Shown one piece after another: positions 34,535 through 46,675 of a DNA stretch of 64,000 nucleotides. Under the pieces are notes generated by a model that was given only the letters and a program-made list of their open reading frames with translations, was not told the DNA's origin and ran no database searches. Made by a program: the position numbers and the translations under genes. Source of the stretch: Adenophora triphylla var. japonica (taxonomy: Eukaryota; Streptophyta; Magnoliopsida; Asterales; Campanulaceae). The stretch lies in NCBI GenBank assembly GCA_022495995.1, contig JAFEMH010002433.1:1-64000 (forward strand). The letters are read 5' to 3'. The number at the start of each line of letters is the position of its first letter. The stretch's first letter is position 1.

Positions 34535-35106
34535 CTGCAGTAGACCTGGCCAAAATGAACCTCAACTTGAACCTGTTCAAACCGCACCCGGCTTCGGTTT
34601 AGTTAGGTTCCATCTTTTTGTTAACAGGGAACCGACGATTACGGTTCCAACTGTCAAATTTTAAAACATTAACCAAATCTGTTAATAACATAACATTTTC
34701 TTATTTTTTAAACAAAAAATGTCATGTTTAAGCAGATTCTGTTATGATATTAACGGAATTAACAGGGAACCGATGATTACGGTTCCAATTGTCAAATTTT
34801 AAAACATTAACCAAATCTGTTAAAAACATAACATTTTCTAATTTCTAAACAGAAAATGTCATGTTTAAGCAGATTCTGTTACGATATTAACGGAATCTGT
34901 TAAATACATAACTTTCCCGTTAAACATCATATTTGATTCATTTTTACTGTTAGAAAACTAACAGAATCTGTTAGAATGTTATTTATAACTTGTTTATTCA
35001 AAAAAAAAAAAAAAAAAAAAGGAACCAGAAACTTTCGGAACCGGGGTTGTCGGTTAGTCCTCCAATCACCGGTATCGGAACTGATTGGCCATGTTTATCT
35101 GCAGTA
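34535..35106. mobile_element. Non-autonomous hAT element
   Basis: Eight-base duplication CTGCAGTA at 34535-34542 and 35099-35106. Inner ends GACCTGGCCA and TGGCCATGTTTAT are related inverted repeats. The element (34543-35098, 556 bp) contains a tandem pair of about 140 bp units (34621-34755 and 34762-34895) built on CATTAACCAAATCTGTTA, and an A-run. No transposase. Confidence 0.8.
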
Positions 35107-35337
35107 TCAAGCAACTCCAGAGATATCTCTATCATCACAACCAACTGCTCATACTGAAATGAGCATCTACTGACATAAAGAGAAAACCTTTTTTTTTTTT
35201 TTTTTTTTCAGAAATGAAATAATACAAAACATGACAGTTTCTACAAACAAGTGATGCACAATAACTGTTATCATCAAATCTTCAATCCTTAAGACCCAAA
35301 AGAAAAAAAGTTGGCAAGTATATATTCAAATATAGCA

Positions 35338-38300
35338 TTTATTAAATGCGGAAGATACACCTATCTCCAGCCTTCGAAGTATACAAAGACCCTTCTATGT
35401 TCGACATGTTACAAACTCTGACAACCCCTATTCTTTCCCTGAAAAAAGATGGAGAGTATTAGTTAATAATGCCGTACATTTGAGTTTGACAGATCATATT
35501 TAGAAGGCGAATATAATGAGGGTAAGAATGTACTCATCAAAAGATTGTTCGAGTTCAACTAAAGTTCATAGAGCACGTCCCAGTGAGTCATTAGTGTCCT
35601 ATAAAGATGTTAACGAAAGGTATTGTGTGGCAGAAGGTCAAAAGGGGTTAACAGACCTAGGTAAGTTTTTGGCCTCTTTAATACTCATTCCATCCCAAAA
35701 TGAATGTCCAATTTTTTATTTTATTTTTTCAAAATTACTCTTAATCAAGAGGAAATTTGATTTTTTTGGACATTCATTTTAGGACAGATGGAGTATCATG
35801 CTTAGGAAATGATTGTATGCTCAAAGAAAAAACAAGAAAGGTTACCTTTCAATTAGGTTTTGCATAAAGTTGTTGCAGAATGCCAAAGTGTAAAAATAAG
35901 GCGTAAAAGGTGATGTGGTCTTCATGAAGCATCAGAAACATATGATAAGAAATTACAAACAACCGTGATGAAGACTAATATCATCTATCTCTTATTATTG
36001 AACTAAAGCCAGAACATGGAGAGCAAAATAATAATCCCTCCGTCCCATATAGATGTTCCCAATTGCCACTTTTGTTTGTCCCAAAAGATAGTCTCATTTC
36101 CAAAATTGTTAGGTTAAAGCCATTTAACTTCCCAAATTGCTGACCATGAGAGAAGAGGAAGAGCAAAGAGGATGAAAGCCAATCAAAGAAAAAAGAGGGA
36201 GCAATAGAGTAATAAGTAAACCTCATTAAGGTTAGTGATGGAAATGAAGATAGGTTGTTAAAATGTTTGAATAGTCAAATGGGGCTATCATTATGAGACG
36301 GAGGGAGTAGTCAACAACGGATTTTCCATCTTATAATGTACACTGCGTAATAGCTATGGTCCAAAAACATAGAAAACTATTTGAAGATCCAATACAGGTT
36401 ACAATGATTGCATAAATGTAACCAAAAGTAAAAAACAAAGGATAAAAAAAGAAAGATTAGACTTTGAATATGCAACGGCTCTCTCAAACAGTGGATTTAT
36501 ACGCTAAGAGGGTGATGAGGTGTGCTTCATGCCATTCATCTGGGGCCTAATGTAACTTCAGGTAATCTTGTTATAAATACATATTATCAAGAAAGTAAAC
36601 CAAGCGTGACGGACACTACCACTGTGGCCGGATAATTAAATCTTAGAGAGAGAAATTGTTCTAAGTCCATAGTATGGAAAGGAAATGGGTATGAGGGAGA
36701 GAAGAACGTGGGCCCACTGAGAGGGTAACCGATGCCTGTTGGCCATAGGGCCACAATAAGCAGATTACAGAAAAGAAAGAAGGGGAAAGAAGGTATGAGT
36801 CCTCTGAGATCCGCCATGCCAGTAAACCACGATGACATAGTGTGCTTGCCTAGAGAGGATGTGACCATGGTATTGTGAAGCTGGTCTCCAACCATGAATA
36901 GGATGTGGTGAAATGGTTATAGAACTTTCCTATGCCTTCAAAGTGATTGGAGAAATTCTTGCATGAAGAGGATTTTACATGTCATCAATGTTAAGAGTCC
37001 AGACAAAAGACTTAGGGGGCGTTTGGTTCATAGGAAAGTGGGGGAAAGGAATGGAAAATTCCCTCTTTTCCATTCCATTCCCATGTTTGGTTCAATCATT
37101 TTAAAAAAAAATTTCCATTGGAATGTATAATTCCTTCAAATAAAGGAATTCAACTTTCCATCATAAAATTGATGGAATCTTCAATTCCTTTGGCAATGGA
37201 AAAAAATTTTTTTTTTTTGACCAAAATACCCCCAAACCCTACCCACCCCTACCCCCTACCCAGCCCCTATGCCCCACCCCCACCCTACCCCCCACCCCCC
37301 CCCAACGAAATTTTTTTTTTTTTAATTTTTTTTTCTGCCTCTACCCTCCCCCCCACCCCACCCCCACGAATTTTTTTTTTTTTCTGCCTACCCTCCCCCA
37401 CCCCCCCCACCCCCACGAATTTTTTTTTTATTTTTTTCTCGCCTACCCTCCCCCCACCCCACCCCCACGAAAATTTTTTTTTTACTCATTTTGCATACCC
37501 CCTACCTACCCCCCCTCCCAATTTTTTTTTTAAAGGGTAAATTGGTCATTTTATATGCTTTCATTCCATTCCTATAATTTGTATTTTCAAACCAAACATG
37601 ATTTGCCAAGGAATTGAATAACAATTCCATTCCATTCCGTGCCAACCAAACGGAGGGGGTTGACCAGTTTTTTTCCATTCCAATTCCTTAAGGAATTCAA
37701 TTCCATTGACAATTCCATTCCTTCACTTTTTTTCCACCGAACCAAACGCCACCTTAATCTTAAAAGGGAATTTGCCCCATAAGTTCTTTTTGGAACATAT
37801 CACTTCCTACTAAGTTCCTCATTGTATTAAAATGACCAGGAAGTTCTTTTTACAAGTGAACTTCCAGTTTTGCCCTCACAACATTCTGAAAATATAATAC
37901 AACATTCTGATTTTTTTTAATTTTTTTTTTAAAATTAATTTTTAAATTTAAAAAAAAAAAATATTTTTTTAATTTTTTTTTTTTTGAAAATATAATACAA
38001 CATTTTGAAAATATATAATACAACATTATGAAAATATAATACAACATTCTTTGGGGGGTATTTTCGTCCAAAATGACAAAAAATTGATACATTCATTTAA
38101 AAGGAACTTATTGAGCATAGATTAAAAAAAAGGAACTTATGGGGCAATGACCCAATCTTAAAAGAAACTTTCATTTTCCAAATGAAAACTGCCTGCAGTA
38201 TGATTCAAGAACTTACAGGCCAACTAAACTTGTGAGTCGACCAACAAGGTCTACAAGATGAACTAACTCCATCATAATAGTGAAAATCCCAGGCATATTA

Positions 38301-38590
38301 TCACCTCCAAAAATGATATGATTAGGAAAAGGGCCTTTATGAAGGTGAATAACCAAAAAGCTTTTAAATTAACTACGGAAAAGCAAGCATTGTTTAAGCA
38401 TAATAATTACCCAAGAAAATCAAATCTGAAACCCTTCCACAACCAAGAAGCTAACATTCTTAAATTGCAAACTCTTACTTGCCTTGAAAAGCTGTCTATG
38501 ACATTTGTGTTCTTTGCATACAATGTGTCCAGTTATGTTATCAACTATATCCTTGTCTTGGTTCTTAGCCACGAAAGACTGGTGTGGTTT
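35338..38590 (-). CDS. Short spliced minus-strand gene of unknown function (3' part)
   Basis: Coding exons 38479-38590, 38217-38304 and 35342-35438 join in phase. Acceptors: a pyrimidine tract ending CCTCAG, one ending TTTTTGGAG, and CTTTTTTCAG. Donors: GTAAGA and GTAAGT. The reading is KPHQSFVAKNQDKDIVDNIT, then CKEHKCHRQLFKASDNMPGI, then MMELVHLVDLVGRLTSLVGL, then ERIGVVRVCNMSNIEG, ending at TAA 35342-35344 with an overlapping AATAAA (35338-35343). I do not recognise the family. An ATG exists three codons before the first exon's open frame (38597-38599), but the strong acceptor suggests upstream exons. A possible first exon (MDLHELE, ATG 39281-39283, donor GTGAGT) ends in a different phase, so a linking exon is missing. 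The last intron is 2.8 kb and full of MITEs. Confidence 0.5.
35684..35793. mobile_element. Short Stowaway-like MITE
   Basis: 110 bp, CTCATTCCATCCCAAAATGA at the left and an inverted counterpart ending ACAGATGGAG, TA on both sides. Almost entirely a foldback. Confidence 0.75.
36034..36307. mobile_element. Stowaway MITE
   Basis: ATCCCTCCGTCCCATATAG at the left and GAGACGGAGGGAG at the right, TA on both sides. It shares internal sequence with the element at 38911-39192, so both belong to one subfamily. Confidence 0.85.
36308..37011. other. Intronic or intergenic sequence
   Basis: No exon or repeat recognised with confidence; it falls in the long intron of the minus-strand gene. Confidence 0.4.
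37012..37756. mobile_element. Tourist-type MITE with pyrimidine minisatellite
   Basis: Ends GGGGGCGTTTGGTTC / GAACCAAACGCCACC and TTA duplications at 37012-37014 and 37754-37756. The interior (37210-37530) repeats a CCCCACCCCCACGAA + T-run unit about five times. Confidence 0.85.
37756..38163. mobile_element. Mutator-like MITE
   Basis: Inverted ends with TTGCCCCATAAGTTC / GGAACTTATGGGGCAA; the element spans 37766-38153. The direct repeat AATCTTAAAA lies on both sides (37756-37765 and 38154-38163), fitting the 9-10 bp duplication of Mutator-like transposition. It sits immediately beside the Tourist element. Confidence 0.8.
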
Positions 38591-38910
38591 CTGAGGCATT
38601 TAGACAGACAGAGAGACTTGTGAGTCTTCCCTCCACACATAGTTTCGTTGTACTGGGGCTTTGGCCAATATAAGGATAAGAACGACAATGGAATCTTCAT
38701 TTTTGCCAAAGAGCCCCTTTCTACACAACATGATCTGGTTGTGGTATCGAAGTGCCTATCATTAGTGTAAGAGCTTATAGCTTTGCCAGGTCGGACGCCA
38801 AGATCTGTACCCGTGAGAGATCCTCATACGCAAGTCTACATAACGTGAGAGATCTTAAGAACGGGAAGATGCATTAAACATAGTTGATTAGGCAGGTGTT
38901 TATTTATAAA

Positions 38911-39192
38911 ATCCCTCTCCATCCCATAAAGTTGTTCGCATTTGCTATTTTTGTTTGGCCCAAGAAGATAATCTCATTTCTAAAATTGTTAGGTTAAAAT
39001 CATTGAACTTCCAAAATTGCCAACCAAGGAACAAGAGGGAGAAAGGAGAGGATGAGAGCCAACCAAGGAAGAAGGAGGGGGGGGGGTGATCAAATACTAA
39101 TTAAACCTCATTAAGGTTAGCGATGAAAATGAAAATAGGTTGTTAAAATGTTTGAATAGTCAAATGGGACTATCATTAGGGGACGGAAGGAG
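38911..39192. mobile_element. Stowaway MITE
   Basis: Degraded ends ATCCCTCTCCATCCC and GGGACGGAAGGAG. Interior is homologous to the copy at 36034-36307 (TTTGTTTGGCCCAAGA and following). Confidence 0.75.
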
Positions 39193-40298
39193 TACTACTT
39201 TGGGAAGGAAAAAAAGGTGGAGTATGATAGTTCTGCCTGAGACCTTATCCGCTGTACTCACCCTCGAGCTCATGCAGATCCATCTTGTTACAAAATAATC
39301 AAACAGCTTATTTCCACTCAAAGACTTCGCAGACTCGCAAGAAAGTCTTAAACCAGTATTGAAACAACTCGTGCCAATAACCTTTTGATCTAGCTTCTAA
39401 AAAACAATAAGCGACGAAATCTCAACAAAATCATGAAACAAAGGATTGAAGGGATATCGAAACAAACCTAGTTACTACATAAGTTTATAGTTAGCCGGAG
39501 AGTCCGCATCAACTCACAGTTCGGTTGAGACTGGAGATGGCCATTTTGGGCCGTGGCCCGTGGGCGGCCCGTCCAATCCGTGGCCCGTCACCCGTTTGGC
39601 CTGCGCCCGTCCAGCCCGCTTCGTATACGGGACGGGCCTGGACTGGGTATGTCCGTACGGACCGGTCTTTAGCCCGCGGATCAGAAGATCTGTTGAGTCC
39701 GTGGCCCGTCCGTTCAATTTTTTTTTGTAAATGTCTAAAATGTCCTCAAATATATCCGTTTGAGGGGTATTTTCGTCCAATTTATATATAACGGCTCATT
39801 TATCAGATTCCCAACAGCCGCATTTAGGGGTAAATTTGGTCCAAAATGAATTTATAATTAGTATAAATAGAAGAGATTTTTAATCTTCATAAATTTTGAA
39901 AATTTCAAAAAAAAAAAAACTTTTATTTCTAAAATTACGAAAAAAATTATAATTGTGTACTTTTATTGTTAGTAAATTATTGCCAAAAGTATTTAATCCT
40001 TATAAATTTTCGAAAATTCAAAAAGTATTTTTTTTAATTGTTGCATTTTTAATTTTAATTGCTAGGTAATTTATATTGCTAGTTATCATATAAGATCTAG
40101 TTAATGATATATTTGCATATCCCAACCCCCACCACAAAATCAAACCCCACAAAATGTACCCCATCAAAATTTAGGACCAATATATAATTTCCTTTTGCAC
40201 CATAATGATCAAATTATGTTTGATCTAATTAATCAATCCTCGAACCCAATCAACACCCTCCATTTTTCGGCTATACTCTGGATTCGACCCCAGATTGG

Positions 40299-42128
40299 AT
40301 GTATGAGCCCAACACAAACTATACATCTAGAAACTATCATCACATAGAAGACATAGATGAGGGGGATGAGGATGAGGATGACGTTATACAAGTCACCCAC
40401 GAAACCCGCACAATTCCAAATACACATACTATCGATGTTGCCTCGGGTAGTGCACCTAGTGGGGTAAGGGTAAGGCAAAGGCACAACCTAGAGTGTCCAA
40501 ATATGCCCATTTATATGATTTAGTAATTATTGACGGTGAAACAAAGACCAAATGCAAGATGTGCTCAATTTTTTTAAACCCGACGGGTGTTAATGGTACC
40601 TCCCATGTAAAGAGACACATGGATAAACATGATAAGGAAGCCGCTAAAGGGGTAGATGGTACCGTGCAAACGCAACTAAATATACCATGTGTCACTTACC
40701 CAAAAGTGGACGTCGTTTTGATAACGATGTTACTAGTGAGTTGTTGATTGCCTCTTTCACTTTCGGATGATGATAGACTCACCAGCTATTCTAGAGGCCT
40801 CAACCCGTCATAACAATAATGAGCCGCCATACTGTTACTAGGCATATAAAGAGGCTCTTCCAAAGTAGTCAACTTCAACTAGCGAGCGACCTCCAAAATT
40901 TCAAGGGTAGTATTTGCTTGACCACCGATGCTTGGAAAGCCACTCTAAGTTCTAGTTCTAAAACCTTTACTTGTATAACCGCTCATTGGATTGAGTGAGT
41001 ATGTTATCATCAACAAAATTTTAACAATATCCTTTGATAATGCGACTTACAATACCCTCACCGCCACAATGTTGATTCGAGCTCTTAATCCTCCCCTAGA
41101 TGGCGCTTTGTTTCATGTTAGGTGTGCATGCCACATTGTTAATCTATGTGTCCAAGATTTGATACACTCACTAAAGTCTGTCACCAATAGCATCAACACG
41201 GCCTCCCATGTTATCAAAAATTTCGGCCCAAGGTTGAAAATTTAGGTCAAATTAATGAGTATGATTGGTCGATAGCTACCGAGCTTTTAGATTTACTTAA
41301 ACCTTGGTGGAGGGCAACCGAGATTTTTTCGGGAAGTTATTATCCTACCTCCCATCTTTTGTATCGTGAAATAAATGTCCTAAGTGAAGTTGTTAGGCAA
41401 TTTTGATCACATGCCTTGTTTGGAGTTGCCGTTATGCAAATGGAAAGTAAATTTACAAAATATTATGAACATTTTCCCATAGTTTCCCAATTAGCGACCA
41501 TAATGAATCTTAGGATTAAGTTATCCTCATTAGATGGCTTGTTTGATGAATTTATGAGAACACGAGGCCCGTCCTTAACCCAGATGCCGTAAACACTTTG
41601 TCCAAGAGCAAACTTAGGGAAATTCACACAATCCTATATCGTTTGTTCAACCACTATTGTAGAACACTAAAGGGACCAAACACAACATCCGAAAGAAAAG
41701 GGAGTGAAGCAACAAAAATGTTAAAAAAATGATGGGTTTTCATGACAAAAGGAAAAACTTCATCGTCATCTAGTAGTAGTTCTCAAAGTAGTGCAGATGA
41801 ATTACAACAATACCTTGAAAGCCCATATTACCCCTTAGATGGTGATAGTTTTGAAAACTTGAATGTCCTACAATGGTGGAAATCACATGCTAATATTTAT
41901 CCTATTCTTTTGGTGATGACATGTGATCTACTTACCCCTCCGGTGTCCATGGTAGCATCGGAGGCTGCTTTTAGTGCTGCAGGAATAGTGATGACGTCAA
42001 AGCGAAACCAACTCAAACCCGCTCTTATTGAGAGATTGATTTGTATTGCGAATTGGGATGAGACGGATTTGAGAAAACAAGGCACATTCTGGGATCTTGA
42101 AGACGATAATTATGAAAGCCTTGAATAA
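40299..42128 (+). pseudogene. hAT transposase
   Basis: Broken into several frames. N-terminal acidic stretch (40350-40385), then a BED zinc finger (40493-40690: DGETKTKCKMCSIFLNPTG, then TSHVKRHMDKH, i.e. C-x2-C...H-x4-H). A middle segment ISFDNATYN, then RCACHIVNLCVQD (41030-41170) is the hAT catalytic core start. The C-terminal dimerisation domain (41742-42128) includes LQWWKSHANIYPILLVMTCDLL, PVSMVASEAAFSAAG and KRNQLKPALIERLICIANW. Stops and frameshifts between 40750 and 41740 make it non-functional. Confidence 0.85.
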
Positions 42129-42439
42129 GACAATCTCGAGGAGTTTTTGCGAGAAGGATGCTAGAAGAAGAAGAAGAATTCAACAAATTCAAATACTTTG
42201 AGGCAATAACAATATTGAAGACCTAAAGCTTTTTGAAGACTTTGGAGACCATAATTAGTTTGAAGATTTGAAGACTCATTTATTTTCAAGACTTTGTTAA
42301 ATTTGAAGACTTTGTTAAATTTGAAGATCATAATTACTTCGAAGTTTTGAAGACTAATTCGAAGATTTGAAGACTTTTTATTTTAAGACTGTAATTTTAA
42401 ATTGTATCATTTGAAGAGAATGAAAATTTCCCCCAAAAA

Positions 42440-43010
42440 ATTATGAAATAAATATTCATAGAGTTTCTATTATTAAATTGATTACATTATATACTTTCAT
42501 TTGTTTAGTTTTTTTTAATCTTTTTTTTTATATACCTTTTTGTAAAAAATATCAGTAATAAAAAAAGTCTAAAATATTATTTCCTTGTCAATAAAAAATT
42601 AATAAAAAAATAAAAATGAATAAAGGGTAGTCCGTCCCTCTTTTCTTTTATATATTTCCATTTGTTTAATTTTATTTTTTTTATCCTTTTTATTATACCT
42701 TTTTGTAAAAAATATCAGTAATAAAAAAGTCTAAAATATTATTTTCTAGTCAATAAAAAATTTAAAAAATAAAATAAAAATAAAGGGTAGTCCGTCCCTC
42801 TTTTATTTTATATACTTTCATTTGTTTAGTTTTTTTGTTTTTTTTTATATACCTTTTTGTAAAAAATATCAGTGATAAAAAAAATCTAAAATATTATTTC
42901 CTAGTCAATAAATAATTTTAAAAATAAAAATAAAGGGTAGTCCGTCCCTCTTTTATTTTATATACTTTCATTTGTTTAGTTTTTTTTTCATCTTTTTTTT
43001 ATATATAAAA
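42440..43010. repeat. Tandem repeat, about 155 bp period
   Basis: Three full and one partial copies of an AT-rich unit starting TATACTTTCATTTGTTTAG (about 42491, 42649, 42808, 42959) and containing AAAGGGTAGTCCGTCCCTC. It lies between the hAT transposase and the right end. Confidence 0.8.
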
Positions 43011-43335
43011 CAACTAATTTTCTTATGTCTAAATGATTTTATATTTTTTAAAATAGCTTATTAAATACTAAATTACATTTTATTTTTTCCATAATTTTTC
43101 TGAATTTTTCCGACTTAAAATTAAAAAAAAATTAAAAATACGAAAACCCGTTTGACCCGTGGATCTCAGATCCAGGCCAAACGGGCGGGCTTGGGCTTCT
43201 GAAACGGGCCGGGCTGGGCAGGGTTTAGGCCCGTTTCATCACACGGTCTCACGGGCTTCTACCCGTTTCTGCCCACGGACTAAGTCCGTACGGACCGGGC
43301 CGGGCCGGGCCGCCCGTTTGGTCATCTTCGGTTGA

Positions 43336-44677
43336 TACCAACTCTGCACTCGATCTCTAACAATCACTTGTTTCTTACTTTTTAGTACTTCCTCGAGATG
43401 AGAGCATCCCATGTCAACAGCATGAACCACTCATCCCTTGCCAGTCCATCGTCCAGATACAACATCTCAGGGCTTGGGGGCCATTAAGGTACCAAATGCG
43501 CATAAAAAATTCATAGAGAACGGAACCACCAAACACGAACTCAGCCACCTACATACAGAAATACAAAACTACGCATAGTCACAGACAGATAATTCAAACT
43601 TTCAACCAGCTTGCCACACCTCTTTCCATGGGAATACACTTCACCACTCCCAGTAATATGTCCATCTTCAGAGCCATGAGAGCCTATGCTGAACCCGCCC
43701 AACCATTGCAATACCCTTGAGGCTTTATTAGTCAAGCACAAACTTCTTCTAGATATGAAGATGCCTTTTTGGTAAGAGCAACCATCACACAAAGAAGTAC
43801 TTCAAGCGCCTTAAATCTACCCTGAAGAAACGACTTGAGACTTAAGAGCACAAATGCCTATATTCTTCTATTTGACTAATAACTGAGCACCAAATGGTTA
43901 CTATTGCACCAGACAAGGCCACATATCACAGCTACACGCCTACACCCTCACTGAATCTCTCATAACCAAACCCTTAAAGGTCGTTTCAATTATCAACCCA
44001 CACAACAGAAGCCATTCGAGACTGGCCTGAACAAAAAACCGAAGTATTATACGTGTGCATTTCTTCCTTAAGGTATATGAATAATCTCTGTAGATAAGTG
44101 ATCACAATCCAAATTTTATAATGTCGAAGAGCACTACATCCTAAAAACCAACAGAACCAACCTTATGTTCGGACAAATACTTTCAGAACTCAATATCTAA
44201 ATACCAATATGGGGCTTTATTGACCACTGTCAACACGAAATAATCCGATGGGGGATACTACACCTACAGAGAATAACCATGTCCAGAACAATGTCTTGAT
44301 ATCAACACTTTTGACACTTCTAAATTTGTACCACTCCACTCCAAAGACGCCACAGTTAAATTCAACAAGAATGAAAGGCTAGACTTAAAAGAAATAAGTT
44401 CATACTTTTCCGGTACAAGATATGAAAGATGTAATAGAATTTCGATATAACTCGTTTACTCTTCGATGAATGCCATATACATTAAAATACTTGGTTAGTG
44501 TCCTTAAATGCAATGCGCTATGTGGCTCTATTGTATGAGAGCATACTAGGTTAAATGTTATGGCACTTTATATCCATGTGCAATTAATGTTAAATTAAAC
44601 GCTTCAAAAAGAATTCGTCAATATCGAAGAATAAATATATACTCATAAAAGAGCAAAAGCTATAAGAAAAAGATGTA
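43336..44677. other. Unassigned sequence
   Basis: No recognised gene. Minus-strand open stretches at 43541-43792 and 43336-43430 have no domain that I know and no supporting splice structure. Confidence 0.4.
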
Positions 44678-44945
44678 CTCCCTCCATCCCAGATTAAGAG
44701 TACCACCAAGAGTTTCCACGATTATTAAGAAAATATTAAGAAATGAGTGAACAATGGCAAGTGGGTTGAGGACATAATTGCCCAAAACACTATTGATGAT
44801 TCAAGTGGGCAAAAAGTAGAGTGGTAGGTATTGGTTTTCTTGCAAGTCTACAAAAATAAAAGGATATAAATGTCCAAAACACTATTCACTAATTGCCATT
44901 TTGGGAATAAAGCAAAGTAGGACTCTTGATCCGGGACGGAGGGAG
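44678..44945. mobile_element. Stowaway MITE
   Basis: CTCCCTCCATCCCAGATTAAG at the left and CCGGGACGGAGGGAG at the right, TA on both sides, 268 bp. Confidence 0.85.
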
Positions 44946-46675
44946 TAGTATATAGGAAGAAAAAAATTAGAGGTGGATAAGAGACCAAGACGCAATAAAA
45001 TTATAATAACAATACGGAGTTACAGATGCGGACGACCATATGGCCAGTATGCGGATGAATGCGAGTAGATGACGACCAATATAGTATAAGACAAAACCCC
45101 AAAAATTGAGAAATCTAGCTATCTACTAATAAAGAGACTAACTAGGCATTAAAGAGAGTCAGAGACCCAACAAGATGAATATTAGAGAAACAAAAGATTA
45201 GACTAGAAAATAAAACAGTAAAAACCCAAAACCCCCCAAACAATCAAGAGAAACAAACAATCATTGTCACAGAGCTGATATTTGTCAGCAAGACGTCAAC
45301 AGCCACTTTACACCAGTGAAGAAGGCATGGCGAAAACGTTGGAGTCACCTAACATATGAATCTTTTCGTTGACATGCTTTTTGTCGGTTACAGCAAGAAA
45401 GCTAATATCGCAGAGCCATTAGTATCGGTAAAAATCATTCAAGTGGGTCGCATTACTCTCTTTTGTAACTGAAAAGAATTTATCAGTAATTATAAAATGA
45501 TGTTATAAAAGAAGAAATCACATCATAAATTAGTATCAGTAAAAATTATTCAAAAAAGTGGGTCGCGCTCCAATCCAATCCTAGTCCCAGTGCAAACCTA
45601 ATTGATACTCTAAACCCTCAGAAGGCAAGGAAATTGTTTTATCTCTTCGTCTATGAATTTTATTAGTAATCACAATAATAAAGCAAATGACAAAGTTGCC
45701 ACCTTCCAAAAACTGTGAAAACCAGAGCCATTTCACACACTCGTAAAAAAAGGAGAGAAAAAAAGATGTTACCAAAAATACCTCTCTGTTTCATTCAATG
45801 AACTGACAAAGCAAACCAACAAAAAAATCCAATATCTTTGCTCCAGTAAGACGCACGGAACACAATACCATCCGAGAGTAAATTCAAGGAGAACTGCTTA
45901 TCGTTGGAGTTTCGAATCTTTCGTTCTAACCAGAAGCAGCAAAAAACTAAAGAACTCTTATCATCCCATAACTCCCAATAATCTATGGATTTGTTCTCTC
46001 TCACACACCCATCCCATTCTGACAAGAAAGCCATTCGCCTTGAGAGCGATAATCCGTGGCTCACTACCAAGCAGGACCAACTATTTGATATAACCTAGGT
46101 CCCAGGCAGTATCTAATGAAGGAAGAGATTGCCATTAGAATTGGGCTCACCAAGGAAAAGGGTCCGAGTATTGAAAGGGAACTTATTTGCTATCCAAAGA
46201 GAATTGTCAAGGAAAAGGCAACAAATTAAGAGAGTGATACGAAACCAAAAGGCAAACCACAAGACAAGTGCTCACCCAAGTAGAGTCGATGCCAGCAATC
46301 CAACATTGTGCCAGCTGGACAGGTGCAAAAAGAAAATTTTAAAGGCATCAGCCTTCGGATTCACTTTCTAAATTTCAAAGATTTAGGAAGTGAGGTCACA
46401 TTTTATGAGTTATTTACTACTTAAACCTGTAATCAGGAGATATATCAATCTTACAGCTTGTGCATTTACTTGGGACTACAAAGGATGAAGTTGTTTTCCG
46501 GGCCGATATTCATACTCGAGGGGGAAGTAAGTTTCAATTAAAAAATTAATACATACAAATTTCATTCAGACCATTTTTGTTTCAGTGTTCTTGGATTTGA
46601 GCAATCAGATAAGGACATAAAGATAAATCAATTGAGAATAGAAGGAAAGTAATTTTATAGTTTACCAAATATTAC
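44946..46675. other. Unassigned sequence downstream of the RING gene
   Basis: No recognised gene. The part next to 46675 should contain the 3' untranslated region of the RING gene (minus strand). Open stretches at 45795-46070 (minus) and 46129-46371 (plus) have no known domain. Confidence 0.4.

Larger units (their letters stand above)
39521..43335 (+). mobile_element. Degenerate hAT transposon with transposase remnant
   Basis: Eight-base direct repeat TCGGTTGA at 39521-39528 and 43328-43335. Inner ends AGATGGCCA and TGGTCATCT are inverted copies; the left end has six extra bases before the match. GC-rich subterminal repeats (GGGCCGTGGCCCGT, GGGCCGGGCCG, GGCCCGTTT) occur at both ends, as in other plant hAT elements, and each contains GTCCGTACGGACC. 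The transposase lies between 40299 and 42128. Confidence 0.85.

Noticed and set aside
37118..37540. 140-codon Pro/Phe-rich open frame
   Set aside because: Translation of a C/T-rich minisatellite inside a Tourist MITE.
43239..43792. Minus-strand coding exons near the hAT right end
   Set aside because: Open stretches without recognised domain, interrupted by stops and without consistent splice phases.
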